A stretch of 64,000 bases of DNA from Gleimia coleocanis DSM 15436 (GTDB taxonomy: Bacteria; Actinomycetota; Actinomycetes; Actinomycetales; Actinomycetaceae): the NCBI RefSeq assembly GCF_000159015.1, contig NZ_DS999545.1, forward strand, positions 124,001 to 188,000, in the 5' to 3' direction. Shown piece by piece: positions 42,530-52,353 of the stretch. The notes beneath the pieces were generated by a model. That model made no database searches, was not told where the DNA came from, and saw only the letters and a list, made by a program, of their open reading frames with translations. Numbering within the stretch: the stretch's first letter is position 1; every line of letters begins with the position of its first letter. The translations under genes were made by a program, and so were the position numbers.

Positions 42530-43582
42530 ATGGCCGGTCAAGACTGGTTAGATAAAGACTTCTATAAGGTTTTAGGAGTCTCTAAAGACGCTGATGATTC
42601 CGTCATTAAGAAGGCGTACCGTAAGCTGGCGCGCGCTAATCATCCGGATCAAAATCCGGGTGATAAGGCCGCGGAAGAACGCTTTAAAGCCATCAGTGAA
42701 GCCTACACTGTGCTCTCTGACGCAGAACAACGCAAACAGTATGATGCGATTCGCGCGATGGGGCCGGGCGGGTTTGGTGGCTTTGGAGGTTTCGGCGGCG
42801 GTCGCGGTGGTTCCGGATTTGGTGGTACTGGCTTCGGCGGGGCTTCTGGAGGATTCTCAGGCGCAAGTTTTGAAGATATTCTGGGCGCTTTTTCCGGAGG
42901 GCGGCGGGGAAGCGCCTCCACTGGGACTGGCAGCTTTGAAGATATCTTAGGCACCATGTTCGGCGGGATGAATGCCGGAGGCAACCCAGGTTTTGGCGGG
43001 TCAACGGGTGGTTTTGGAGGTTCTTACGGGACTCCAACGAAAGGTTCAGATATTGCGACCTCGGTAAAAATGTCATTCCGGGAAGCTGCTGAAGGTGCCA
43101 CCGTAAAAATGGCGGTAGATGGTAAAAACATGACCGTGCGGATTCCATCCGGCGTAAGTGATGGTAAGAAACTCCGCTTAAGCGGTAAGGGGCGCCCTGG
43201 CACTAACGGTGGTCCAGCTGGTGACCTGGTAGTCACCATCATGGTTGATCCGCATCCGGTATTCAGTATTTCTGGGCAAACCCTGCAGATGAAGCTACCT
43301 ATCACTTTGGCGGAAGCAGTTTTGGGTGCCAAAATCACGGTGCCGATGTTGAGCGGTGATCAGATTACCGTGAAGATTCCTGCTGGTTCAGTTAGTGGTA
43401 ATCGCCTGCGTGTACGTAAACAGGGGTTGGAAGTTAAAGGTAAGCGCGGTGACTTGTTTATTGAACTAGATGTTGTCACCCCGCAGAAGCATTCTAAAGA
43501 GGCTATTGCGGCTTTAGAAGCTTATGCGGAAGCCACAAAAGACTGGGATCCGCGGGCTGATTTTAAAGCTACCCTTGACTAA
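42530..43582 (+). CDS. dnaJ: Co-chaperone DnaJ without zinc finger
   Basis: 350 aa. J domain with HPD ([11 protein letters not shown], about residue 35), a long Gly/Phe-rich region with repeated FEDILG.. motifs (about 75-165), then two C-terminal beta domains ([30 protein letters not shown]...). The four CxxCxGxG zinc motifs of class I DnaJ are absent, so this is class II (CbpA/DnaJ1-like). Stimulates DnaK ATPase. Actinobacteria often have a second, zinc-containing DnaJ elsewhere. Confidence 0.93.
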   Translation: MAGQDWLDKDFYKVLGVSKDADDSVIKKAYRKLARANHPDQNPGDKAAEERFKAISEAYTVLSDAEQRKQYDAIRAMGPGGFGGFGGFGGGRGGSGFGGTGFGGASGGFSGASFEDILGAFSGGRRGSASTGTGSFEDILGTMFGGMNAGGNPGFGGSTGGFGGSYGTPTKGSDIATSVKMSFREAAEGATVKMAVDGKNMTVRIPSGVSDGKKLRLSGKGRPGTNGGPAGDLVVTIMVDPHPVFSISGQTLQMKLPITLAEAVLGAKITVPMLSGDQITVKIPAGSVSGNRLRVRKQGLEVKGKRGDLFIELDVVTPQKHSKEAIAALEAYAEATKDWDPRADFKATLD

Positions 43583-43620
43583 ACTGATATTAGGTACGTG
43601 CTTAGTGATTTGAGAGAGCA

Positions 43621-44079
43621 ATGACGACTTACGTTATTTCAGTAGCCGCGGAATTAGCGGGAATGCACCCGCAAACTCTGCGTCAATATGATCGCCTGGG
43701 AATCGTGATTCCAGCGCGAACAAAGGGGCGTGGTCGTCGTTACTCTGCTCGTGATGTCGCACGCTTACGTGAAGTGCAACGCCTGTCTCAGGATGAGGGA
43801 ATCAACCTGGAAGGTATTCGGCGGATTCTGACACTTGAAGAAAAGTTAGAACAAGCTACTGATGAGGTAACGCGTTTGCGTGCTGAGAATGCTCTATTAC
43901 AAGCACGTTTAGAAATATTGGAAGATCGACGTACTCGAGTTTTCGCTGCTTCAACATCTGGAGATGTTACAAGCCTGCGTCGAGGAACACGAATTCGCCC
44001 GGTTTCTGCAGGAAATGAGCTAGTTCCAATCAGTCGTGAGAATGCTATGAAAATTTTGCGACAAATGGGTTTAACATAA
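43621..44079 (+). CDS. hspR: Heat-shock repressor HspR (MerR family)
   Basis: 152 aa. MerR-type HTH ISVAAELAGMHPQTLRQYDRLGIVIPARTKGRGRRYSARDV, followed by a coiled coil (LTLEEKLEQATDEVTRLRAENALLQARLEIL) and basic tail. Binds HAIR sites (seen at dnaK and clpB) with DnaK as co-repressor, giving a feedback loop. Fourth gene of the dnaK operon. A GGTACGTGCTTAG repeat lies in the gap before it. Confidence 0.95.
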   Translation: MTTYVISVAAELAGMHPQTLRQYDRLGIVIPARTKGRGRRYSARDVARLREVQRLSQDEGINLEGIRRILTLEEKLEQATDEVTRLRAENALLQARLEILEDRRTRVFAASTSGDVTSLRRGTRIRPVSAGNELVPISRENAMKILRQMGLT

Positions 44080-44108
44080 TGTTTAGTTTATGTTAGACTT
44101 AAGTTATC

Positions 44109-44158
44109 GATCGCGATGGAAGCCTCCTCTCCCAGGGAGTTCATCGCGATCATTTTTT
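44109..44158 (+). terminator. Terminator of the dnaK operon
   Basis: GATCGCGAT (44109-44117) pairs with ATCGCGATC (44143-44151), inner stem CTCC..GGGAG, then T6. Confidence 0.88.
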
Positions 44159-44266
44159 ATTTCCCACCCAAGGTACTTGTTTGCATCCAATGCCACTTAA
44201 TTTCACTAGCTCACTGGGGAAAACACCGGTATTATAGAGATAATCCCCAATTTGAAAAGGAAAATC

Positions 44267-45130
44267 ATGACTGATCAGAACCCATTCCAGATGGCACCTG
44301 GCGAAAACCAGCCAGAAGTACCTGCGCAGCCAGTACCACCAATGCCACCTACTCCACAGATGCCGGAAGCACAGGTACCAACCACTCCAGTAGCACCTGC
44401 AATGCCAGCACAACCAGCTGTACCACCTCAGCCTGCAGCCCCAATGCAGCCACAGTTCGGCGCATACTCTCAGACTGGTGCGCAGACCCCAAGCAGCCAG
44501 GCACCATACGCAGGTCAGGGTGTAAACGCAACCCAGGTACCACCAGCACCACAGGCACCAGCAACGAACTACCCACAGAACGGACAGTTCACCCAGGCAG
44601 GTCAGTTCCCACAGGGAAGCATGGCAATGCCAGGTGCAGCACCAGGACAGAAGCTTCCAGGACGCGGTAAGTCCGTAGCCATGCTGGTAATCGGCCTGGT
44701 AATGATGTTCTTCATCGCTCCAATCGCCGTATTTGTGGGCGTACTCTCAGGCATCGGCGGTCTAGGTAACGACACTGTAACCGTTGGAACTAATGGTCAA
44801 GTACACCTACAGGTCACTGGCCCAAACGCTGAAGCAGCAATTTGTGGAATCACTGACGGTGAAAACGTAGTTGAACTCGACCGCCAGAGTGACGGTAGCT
44901 TCACCACCGACGGCATTCCAGAAGGCACCTACGATATTGTCTGTGACAACCTCACCGACCAAGACGTAGTAATCGCAATCACTGACTCCGTAGTAGGTAA
45001 CACCCTCGCAGGTGTAGGCATCTCCATGCTCATCGGCTTCATCGGCTTGGTACTCACAATCGTCGGCATCGTAATGTTGGTAAAGACCAACAAGCGCCGC
45101 AAGGCAATGATGACCCCAACCGGTTGGTGA
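44267..45130 (+). CDS. Pro-rich membrane protein of unknown function
   Basis: 287 aa from ATG 44267 (AAAGGAAAATC upstream). The first 130 residues are a Pro/Gln/Ala-rich low-complexity cytoplasmic region (PPMPPTPQMPEAQVP, PAAPMQPQFGAYSQ). Then a helix (SVAMLVIGLVMMFFIAPIAVFVGVL), a small beta-rich extracellular part with two Cys (AAICGITDG.., TYDIVCDN), a second helix (VGISMLIGFIGLVLTIVGIVMLV) and a basic end KTNKRRKAMMTPTGW. No family recognised; layout resembles actinobacterial envelope proteins. Confidence 0.75.
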   Translation: MTDQNPFQMAPGENQPEVPAQPVPPMPPTPQMPEAQVPTTPVAPAMPAQPAVPPQPAAPMQPQFGAYSQTGAQTPSSQAPYAGQGVNATQVPPAPQAPATNYPQNGQFTQAGQFPQGSMAMPGAAPGQKLPGRGKSVAMLVIGLVMMFFIAPIAVFVGVLSGIGGLGNDTVTVGTNGQVHLQVTGPNAEAAICGITDGENVVELDRQSDGSFTTDGIPEGTYDIVCDNLTDQDVVIAITDSVVGNTLAGVGISMLIGFIGLVLTIVGIVMLVKTNKRRKAMMTPTGW

Positions 45131-45151
45131 AAATAAACTAACTTAAAGATT

Positions 45152-45180
45152 TGTGCCCGTAGCTGATCGCTGCGGGCACA
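45152..45180 (+). terminator. Rho-independent terminator
   Basis: TGTGCCCG(T)AGC and GCTGCGGGCACA form the stem, followed by AACTTTTGT. Two outward GGTACGTGC repeats follow (45202, 45236). Confidence 0.75.
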
Positions 45181-45263
45181 AACTTTTGTCTGAAAACCTA
45201 AGCACGTACCCACCACTGATATTCTTAAACATAAAGGTACGTGCTCAAGGAAACTGAGGAAAA

Positions 45264-47468
45264 GTGGAAATCAAAAGCACCAAAATCGGACCCATCGCAG
45301 AACAAGGACAACACCTGCGCACCCACCACGGAATCACCGAAAATGACCCCTGGTACTGGCTAGACACAAAACACGGAGACCCCAACCACGCAACCGTACA
45401 AGAACTAGTCGCCCTCGAAAATAAATGGGCAGAAGAAAAAATTGCCCACACCCACCCAATTCGCGAAAAAATCGTCGCCGAAATTCGCGCACTCACAAAA
45501 GAAACCGACGTTAGCGCACCCGTAAAACACGGAAACTACTGGTACTTCACCCGCACCTTCGAAGGCATCGACTACCCACGCCTATGCCGCGTAAAAAGCA
45601 ATGACGTACCCACAGTCAATGCGGAAACCACCCACGAAAATGAAGAAATCATTCTGGACCAAGCTAAGTGTGCAGAAGGCCAAGAATTCTACTCAGTTGC
45701 CAACCAGGTAATCGACGTCGAAGGAAACCGTTTCATCTGGGGTGAAGACACTACCGGTGGGGAACTCTACGACCTGCGTGTAATGGAATTCGCAACCGGA
45801 GAAATCATTGATGACGCTGTTAAACAAGTGGGATACTCCCTGGCAGTAGTCGGAGAAGACCTCTACTACACCCGCGTAGACGACGTCTGGCGTGCACACC
45901 AAATCTGGGTACACCGCATCGGCACCGATGCCGCGGAAGATGAACTGGTATTTGAAGAACCAGACGAAAAATTCGAAATCTACGTTTCCAAGTCCCGCGA
46001 CAACCAGTGGGTAATCATTGGCTCATACGCGACTCTGAGTACTCGCATATGGCTATTTCCAGCAGATGGTAAGCGTCGTGCGCCACGCCAACTTACCACT
46101 CCTAAAGAAGGACTGCGCTATTCCGTAGAACCCGCCGGAAACCACCTGCTCATTAACCATAACCTGGTCAGCGAAGATGAAACCCTAGCAATAGTTCCAA
46201 CTCCTTCCATCGAACAATTCGAAGGTACGTCCTTAGAACAACCCCTATGCCCAGAAGAAACTTGGGTAGAGAACTGGACGTTAGTTGAAGGCGAACGCCT
46301 GCTGGAAGTCTACGCATTTGAAAAATTTGCAGCCTTCGCTATGCGCGCTAACGGGCAGACCGCAATCCGCATCTGGGTACGTTCTCAGGCATATCAAGGC
46401 GAAGACGTACCTTTGGATGAAACTGCTGTGAAATCCCTCTACAACGAAAGTTTCTCAATCGAATGGCCACAAGCTGTGCGCGTCATTGAGCCAGCTTCAA
46501 ACCCAGAGTGGGACACAAATAGCTTCCGCTTCACAGTACAGTCTTTCGCGCAACCACCTATTACCGCAGAGTACGTGCTCACTTCGGATTCTTCCGAGGG
46601 CGGTCAAATCAATGTAATCAAAGAACTACAAGTACCAGGATTCGACCCCACACAGTACGAAACCCGCCTGGAATGGGTAGAAGCACGCGACGGCGTGAAA
46701 GTACCGGTATCCATGGTTTACCGTAAAGACCTGTGCGCAGACAGGACAAACCCAGGGTTAATTTATGGCTACGGATCCTACGAAGCCAGCATGGATCCAT
46801 GGTTCTCCATTAACCGAATCACTCTTCTGAACCGTGGGCTAGTCTACGCCATGGCGCATATTCGCGGTGGTGGGGAACTGGGACGAAACTGGTATGAACA
46901 GGGTAAGTTCGCGGTAAAAACCAACACTTTCAACGACTTTGTAGACGTTTCACGTTGGCTAGTAGACAGCGGTTGGGTAGCTTCCGGACGCCTTGCAGCA
47001 CAAGGTGGCTCCGCAGGTGGACTGCTCATGGGAGGGATCGCTAACCAAGCGCCAGAACTCTACCGGGTTGTAGACGCGCACGTACCATTCGTAGATGCCC
47101 TAACTACCATCCTGGATCCATCAAAACCACTCACAACAGGAGAATGGGATGAATGGGGAAACCCCCTAGAAGATCCAGAAATCTACCAGGTAATGCGAGC
47201 ATACACCCCGTATGAAAATGTTAAAGCAACCACATACCCAACGATGATTGCACAAACCAGCCTCAACGATATTCGCGTCTCCTACGTAGAACCACTCAAA
47301 TGGGTACAGCGCCTACGTGACGTTTCAGAAGTTACAGACGCCAACCCAGTTATCTGTTTAATCGAAGAAGTAGCCGGTCACGGCGGTGGCTCTGGACGCT
47401 CAAAGAAGTGGGATGAATTCGCGCGATCAACCGCATTCATCCTAGACCAGTTAGGCATTCAAGAATAA
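45264..47468 (+). CDS. ptrB: Oligopeptidase B / prolyl-oligopeptidase family (S9A)
   Basis: 734 aa from GTG 45264 with GAGGAAAA upstream. N-terminal beta-propeller (about 70-420), C-terminal alpha/beta hydrolase. Nucleophile Ser in QGGSAGGLLMG, Asp in TSLNDIRVSYVEP, His in EEVAGHGGGSGR; AHIRGGGELGRNWYEQGK is the oligopeptidase B signature, suggesting cleavage after Arg/Lys in short peptides. Cytosolic. GGTACGTCCTTAG and GAGGGCGG repeats lie in variable propeller loops (for example SDSSEGGQINV). Confidence 0.92.
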   Translation: MEIKSTKIGPIAEQGQHLRTHHGITENDPWYWLDTKHGDPNHATVQELVALENKWAEEKIAHTHPIREKIVAEIRALTKETDVSAPVKHGNYWYFTRTFEGIDYPRLCRVKSNDVPTVNAETTHENEEIILDQAKCAEGQEFYSVANQVIDVEGNRFIWGEDTTGGELYDLRVMEFATGEIIDDAVKQVGYSLAVVGEDLYYTRVDDVWRAHQIWVHRIGTDAAEDELVFEEPDEKFEIYVSKSRDNQWVIIGSYATLSTRIWLFPADGKRRAPRQLTTPKEGLRYSVEPAGNHLLINHNLVSEDETLAIVPTPSIEQFEGTSLEQPLCPEETWVENWTLVEGERLLEVYAFEKFAAFAMRANGQTAIRIWVRSQAYQGEDVPLDETAVKSLYNESFSIEWPQAVRVIEPASNPEWDTNSFRFTVQSFAQPPITAEYVLTSDSSEGGQINVIKELQVPGFDPTQYETRLEWVEARDGVKVPVSMVYRKDLCADRTNPGLIYGYGSYEASMDPWFSINRITLLNRGLVYAMAHIRGGGELGRNWYEQGKFAVKTNTFNDFVDVSRWLVDSGWVASGRLAAQGGSAGGLLMGGIANQAPELYRVVDAHVPFVDALTTILDPSKPLTTGEWDEWGNPLEDPEIYQVMRAYTPYENVKATTYPTMIAQTSLNDIRVSYVEPLKWVQRLRDVSEVTDANPVICLIEEVAGHGGGSGRSKKWDEFARSTAFILDQLGIQE

Positions 47469-47483
47469 GTACTTGCTTAATGT

Positions 47484-47538
47484 AACTGTGGGTACGTGGT
47501 TGCTGAAATCAGCAACCACGTACCCACAGTTAGTTTTT
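47484..47538. terminator. 23-bp perfect hairpin terminator containing GGTACGTG repeats
   Basis: AACTGTGGGTACGTGGTTGC... (47484) pairs over 23 bp with its complement ending 47531, 2-nt loop, then AGTTTTTA. Between convergent genes. Confidence 0.9.
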
Positions 47539-47557
47539 ATTGAACGGCCTCGGAAAA

Positions 47558-47836
47558 CTAATCCTCTGAGGACGCACCCAACAAAATTTCATCCGGCAAA
47601 GCATACAAAGCACCCGCTTTTAAAGCAGCAATAGCAACCGCCTGGCGCGTGTGTGCAAAACGTACCCCCGCGCGGCGGCGAGCCTCCCCACGGCCAAAAA
47701 CAAATTTCTCAAACAAAACAGTTCCCACCAAAGAAACTGCCCCAATGCCTAACGCAAAGGCAGCTAAAGGAAGCTTCGCAACCTGAGCATCCTCGCCTTC
47801 TGACTCATCCTCAAAAGACGGGATAACCGGCTCCAT
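47558..47836 (-). CDS. Hypothetical membrane-associated protein
   Basis: 92 aa from MEPVIPSFEDESEGEDAQVAKLP (47836), with one membrane segment (PLAAFALGIGAVSLVGTVLFEKFVF) and a basic C-terminal half (GRGEARRRAGVRFAHTR). Small actinobacterial proteins with this layout are common, function unknown. Overlaps the upstream hypothetical gene by about 26 bp. Confidence 0.6.
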   Translation of the reverse strand: MEPVIPSFEDESEGEDAQVAKLPLAAFALGIGAVSLVGTVLFEKFVFGRGEARRRAGVRFAHTRQAVAIAALKAGALYALPDEILLGASSED

Positions 47837-48044
47837 TAATATGCAAATCATTCGCAGTCACAACACCTAAAAGCGCTGACTTACCCCAAAAACGCAAGGC
47901 ACGTGAACGATAAAAATCAGGCAACGCGTACCAAGTGCAAACCACCCCAGCGTCAGTTAAAACATAAGCGACCTTTGGGTTCTCAACGCTCCAATCATGA
48001 ACACGTACCGCAACGTCAGAAAGACCATTCCAAAAACTCTTCAA
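47811..48044 (-). CDS. Hypothetical protein
   Basis: 77 aa (MKSFWNGLSDVAVRVHDWSVENPKVAYVLTDAG...), 10 bp after the RNase H-peptidase gene and overlapping the next gene, so probably in the same leftward transcript. No domain recognised. Confidence 0.55.
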   Translation of the reverse strand: MKSFWNGLSDVAVRVHDWSVENPKVAYVLTDAGVVCTWYALPDFYRSRALRFWGKSALLGVVTANDLHINGAGYPVF

Positions 48045-48054
48045 TGCACTAAAC

Positions 48055-50043
48055 TCATTCCGTAGCTAAAAACTCTAAACGCTCAAAAATCTTCGCGCCG
48101 TCCATACGCAAACCATCATGCTGATACTCATTCGTAACCCAAGTACGAATATTAGCCAAAGCACCAGTTTCTAAAGAAAGCTCAGTCGGAACAAACATAT
48201 CTTCAAAATATACTGCCGCCGCCCCCGGAACCTCATTCGAAGCCAAAACTGACTTATCGTACAGAGGCGTCCAATCCGTGTCCATAGCCAAAATCTCAGC
48301 TATTTCCTTAAGAGGGCGCAACGCATAATCTTCCTCAAACAGCCAAGGATAAATATGCTCACCTGTTAAATAAATCGGAGTCGACAAATCACGTGGCTCA
48401 GGTGACGAGGCGAACCCCGCAGGGATCTCAGACCCAACCTTGTCCAACAGCCGCCACGCACCCCAAGCAGTTGGAATACCCTTAAGAGACTCCAAAACAC
48501 CCGCATAAATAGTTTCATGCATGAGAGCGTACAACGGAGAATCTCCCATTGAAACCTGGCGATAAACATTGTCCAAAAACTGCTTATTTAAGCGTTTCTG
48601 GCCATTAATAGTGCTGAAAGCGCCCTCAAATAAGTAATGAAGCTGGTCGAAGCCTGAGTCCCCACCCAGCATCATGCCTAACATACGTAAACGGCCAACT
48701 GACAGGCGCTCACCATTAGGCAAAAACTCCTCATGCGTGGAAAGATACTGCACAAGGTCACGTAACACAGGTTCATCCTGCTTAAAACGGTTAAAGTAAA
48801 CCTCATTACGCTTAGCCGTAGCAAGGTATGTCCTCGTGTAAATCTCATCAATGCTAGTTAAACCAGGCAAACCACCAGTGTAGTAAACCGCATTCAAAGC
48901 CTGCGGAGCCAAAGACAAGTACGTGGTGTTAATGAAACCACCATAAGACTGGCCAAGGCTAGACCACTTATTACCGCCATTCAAACGCTCGCGGACAATC
49001 TCAGCATCACGAACAATCGAATCAGCTCGGAAATGCTTCAGATATGCAGCCGCCTGAACTGGAGAACCAAAAGCTGACAACGTACCTTCGTCTAAACGCG
49101 TTGACAAGCCAGTACCACGCTGATCCAGAATAAACACACGGTACTTCTTCAATGCCTGACCAACCCAGCCACCACGATAATCACCTGGACGAACTCCTCG
49201 ACCACCAGGTCCACCCTGCATGAAAACTAACGCAGGCTTCGTTAAATCAGGTAACTCACCATCATTAACTTCCCGGACGAATAAGCTAATCTGCTGACCA
49301 CGTGGATTCGCATGATCTAAAGGAACGTTAATATGATGATCAACCACATTCATTCCATGTATGCGGTAAGCAGTGTGGGACTCAGTAGTGTCCGCTAAAT
49401 CTGGGTAAAGCAACGACGTACCTTTCTGCGTTGAAACTGGCTCGGCAATAGAAGCAGACTCAATAGTGAATGAAAATAAATCCCATTCAGGAATCTCCGC
49501 GTGTAGTGCACCTTCATTAGTAATAGGAGCCGAAGTAGCCGGAATATCAGCTGCTGGAACCTGGATGTCTTCACGTAAATTAGCTGACAAACCAGGACCT
49601 TCATCGGGGGAGTAGCCATCGCGGAACGCGGTAGCTGCAGCACGTGCCTTTTCGTCGACAAACTCGTTCATATCATGCCCAGAGTGACCACGTACCCACT
49701 CGAAAGTAACTTTACGCCCTTGCATCAAAGCATCAATTTCCTGAATTAACTCAACATTCAAAACAGGAGATCCATCAGCCTTCTTCCAGTCCTTACGCTT
49801 CCAACCATGAATCCACTTCGTCATGGAATCAATAACGTACCTTGAATCAGCCAAAATATGCAGAGGCTCATCCAAATGAGCGGTAGACTTCAATAAATCT
49901 AAAACAGCGTACAGTTCGCCAATATTATTCGTACCATGCTTGAACCCGCCGGCACGCCAAGTAGACTCATCAATCGCCCACGCCCAACCAGTTGGACCAG
50001 GATTCTTCAACGCAGAACCATCTGCAGCAGCAATAATCGTCAT
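48055..50043 (-). CDS. RNase HI - prolyl aminopeptidase (S33) fusion
   Basis: 662 aa from MTIIAAADGSALKN (an ATG 18 bases upstream is possible). Residues 1-145: RNase HI with the acidic quartet in AAADGSALKN, NNIGELYAVL, ILADSRYVID and EFVDEKAR, and the basic KWIHGWKRKDWKK segment. Linker about 145-220. Residues 230-662: alpha/beta hydrolase of the proline-iminopeptidase type: HHINVPLDHANPRG, ALVFMQGGPGGRG (oxyanion hole), LDQRGTGLS, nucleophile GQSYGG, and WVTNEYQHDGLR (His). The frame is continuous with no stop or obvious shift. Two unrelated enzymes in one chain is unusual; a functional link is unknown. Confidence 0.9.
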   Translation of the reverse strand: MTIIAAADGSALKNPGPTGWAWAIDESTWRAGGFKHGTNNIGELYAVLDLLKSTAHLDEPLHILADSRYVIDSMTKWIHGWKRKDWKKADGSPVLNVELIQEIDALMQGRKVTFEWVRGHSGHDMNEFVDEKARAAATAFRDGYSPDEGPGLSANLREDIQVPAADIPATSAPITNEGALHAEIPEWDLFSFTIESASIAEPVSTQKGTSLLYPDLADTTESHTAYRIHGMNVVDHHINVPLDHANPRGQQISLFVREVNDGELPDLTKPALVFMQGGPGGRGVRPGDYRGGWVGQALKKYRVFILDQRGTGLSTRLDEGTLSAFGSPVQAAAYLKHFRADSIVRDAEIVRERLNGGNKWSSLGQSYGGFINTTYLSLAPQALNAVYYTGGLPGLTSIDEIYTRTYLATAKRNEVYFNRFKQDEPVLRDLVQYLSTHEEFLPNGERLSVGRLRMLGMMLGGDSGFDQLHYLFEGAFSTINGQKRLNKQFLDNVYRQVSMGDSPLYALMHETIYAGVLESLKGIPTAWGAWRLLDKVGSEIPAGFASSPEPRDLSTPIYLTGEHIYPWLFEEDYALRPLKEIAEILAMDTDWTPLYDKSVLASNEVPGAAAVYFEDMFVPTELSLETGALANIRTWVTNEYQHDGLRMDGAKIFERLEFLATE

Positions 50044-50064
50044 GCACTCATCATGGCACAAACT

Positions 50065-51045
50065 TCAGTAAGGCTTCACAATGCCGGGCGGGAAAAATGA
50101 TTTCAAGACATTAAATTTAACTCCCTCGGAAATATCCTCCCAAGTGAAACGCACAATCTTACGAAAAATCTTCAAAAGCGAAGCCTCACGACGTGCCTGC
50201 GCTTCTAAAACCAGCTTCGCGTCAGCCTTCGCATACTTAATCTGCCCATCAACCTCAGCGAAAATCCCATACTTTAACCAAGCTGCATCAACAAAAAACA
50301 CCTGACCATCGACCATTACAAACTTTTGCTGCTCAGGCTGTGGAAACCCCTGCAAGAATAACTGTGCCTTAAACCTGCTTTCCGCTACAGATTCACTCCA
50401 CGGGGTAACGAAATCTAAACGTTTTAGGATGCGCTTATTCGCATATGGGTAATCGCCTCGGGTAATGATGGCTCGTAAACGATGCTTAATCTTCGCGCAC
50501 GCTTGGTCAGCAACGCTACGTTTCCTGCGGTCTGGCTGACAAAGCATACGCATTAGCGAGTCCGCACCTACAAACGCGCGCTCCGCATCCTCAAGCGCTA
50601 AATATTCAAGAATCAGGTATTCAGGAGTCAGTGTTGGAATATTTTGAACCCTGGTAAATGCCTCTTTCGGGAGGAAATTTCGGCGGTGGCGGAACACCGT
50701 GGTCACCGGGAGATTACGAATAAAACGCCCGATATGAGTTTTTCGGCGCTGGTGGGGAGCTTTGAAAGCGAGTTGAATATTTACATCCTCGTGTAGAACT
50801 GCAGTTTCGTATAAGCAACTTGCGCTTTCTAACGTTGCATAGGTTTCAGAACCAGAGTTCCCAATGGTTTCATTTAGTCGGGTTCGGTGGATTAATTTAT
50901 TGCGTTCCCAGATGAGGGTAGGGATGAAAAGAATACACCAGTGACGTGAGACGATGCGGGGAGCAGTGGGTGGGTTTGGAATAAACTGCAGTAGTTTTTC
51001 ATAAGCCAAATGGGCTTGGTTTATTAGCGAATATGCATTAATCAT
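50065..51045 (-). CDS. Hypothetical protein with DUF559/Vsr-like nuclease end
   Basis: 326 aa. The C-terminal third (PWSESVAESRFKAQLFLQGFPQPEQQKFV...VFFVDAAWLKYGIFAEVDGQIKY...REASLLKIFRKIVRFTWEDI) matches the layout of actinobacterial DUF559/PD-(D/E)xK-type domains: ESR, D-A-A-W, E-x-D-G, R..W. Such proteins are often annotated with AbiEi-type N-termini; here the N-terminus is basic and unrecognised. Role unknown. Low-adaptation codons suggest weak expression or transfer. Confidence 0.6.
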   Translation of the reverse strand: MINAYSLINQAHLAYEKLLQFIPNPPTAPRIVSRHWCILFIPTLIWERNKLIHRTRLNETIGNSGSETYATLESASCLYETAVLHEDVNIQLAFKAPHQRRKTHIGRFIRNLPVTTVFRHRRNFLPKEAFTRVQNIPTLTPEYLILEYLALEDAERAFVGADSLMRMLCQPDRRKRSVADQACAKIKHRLRAIITRGDYPYANKRILKRLDFVTPWSESVAESRFKAQLFLQGFPQPEQQKFVMVDGQVFFVDAAWLKYGIFAEVDGQIKYAKADAKLVLEAQARREASLLKIFRKIVRFTWEDISEGVKFNVLKSFFPPGIVKPY

Positions 51046-51296
51046 GCCCCTATTAAGCGGGTTTTTTTGAGGGCGGAAAAGAGGTAGGTAGTGTTTTCTG
51101 TGGAAATCTTCTGGTGTTAGAATGCCCTGTGTACACGAGCTGTTCGCTGCAGTGGGTACGTGGTTAGGTTTGAGTAGACTCGCCGAGCGGTGAAGGATGG
51201 TGAACCTCTTCTCAAGAGAAGGTTAAATCTATGCTTAAATAAGGAGCTCGCATATACTGGATTTTAAGAATTAACTTTTATACAGGAGCAGAGTAA
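51046..51296 (+). promoter_or_regulatory. Leader and promoter region of nrdF
   Basis: 250 bp without a gene. Holds a GAGGGCG repeat (51068), a GGTACGTGGTTAGG repeat (51157), a hairpin CTTCTC-AA-GAGAAG without T-tract (about 51208) and a strong AAGGAG before nrdF-proximal sequence. No NrdR box recognised with confidence. Confidence 0.4.
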
Positions 51297-52265
<969 letters not shown>

Positions 52266-52276
52266 GCTAACTAAGA

Positions 52277-52319
52277 GTTAAACGGCTGGCTGCTCTAAAG
52301 CGTCAGCCGTTTAACTTTT
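52277..52319 (+). terminator. nrdF terminator
   Basis: GTTAAACGGCTGGC (52277-52290) pairs with GTCAGCCGTTTAAC (52302-52315), then TTTTCT. Confidence 0.85.
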
Positions 52320-52353
52320 CTGTATTCATTAAGGGTACGTGTTTAAGGTAATT

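Noticed and set aside
52339-52353. GTG start for the sugar dehydratase
   Set aside because: The GTG is inside a GGTACGTG repeat; AAGG before ATG 52354 is a better initiation site.
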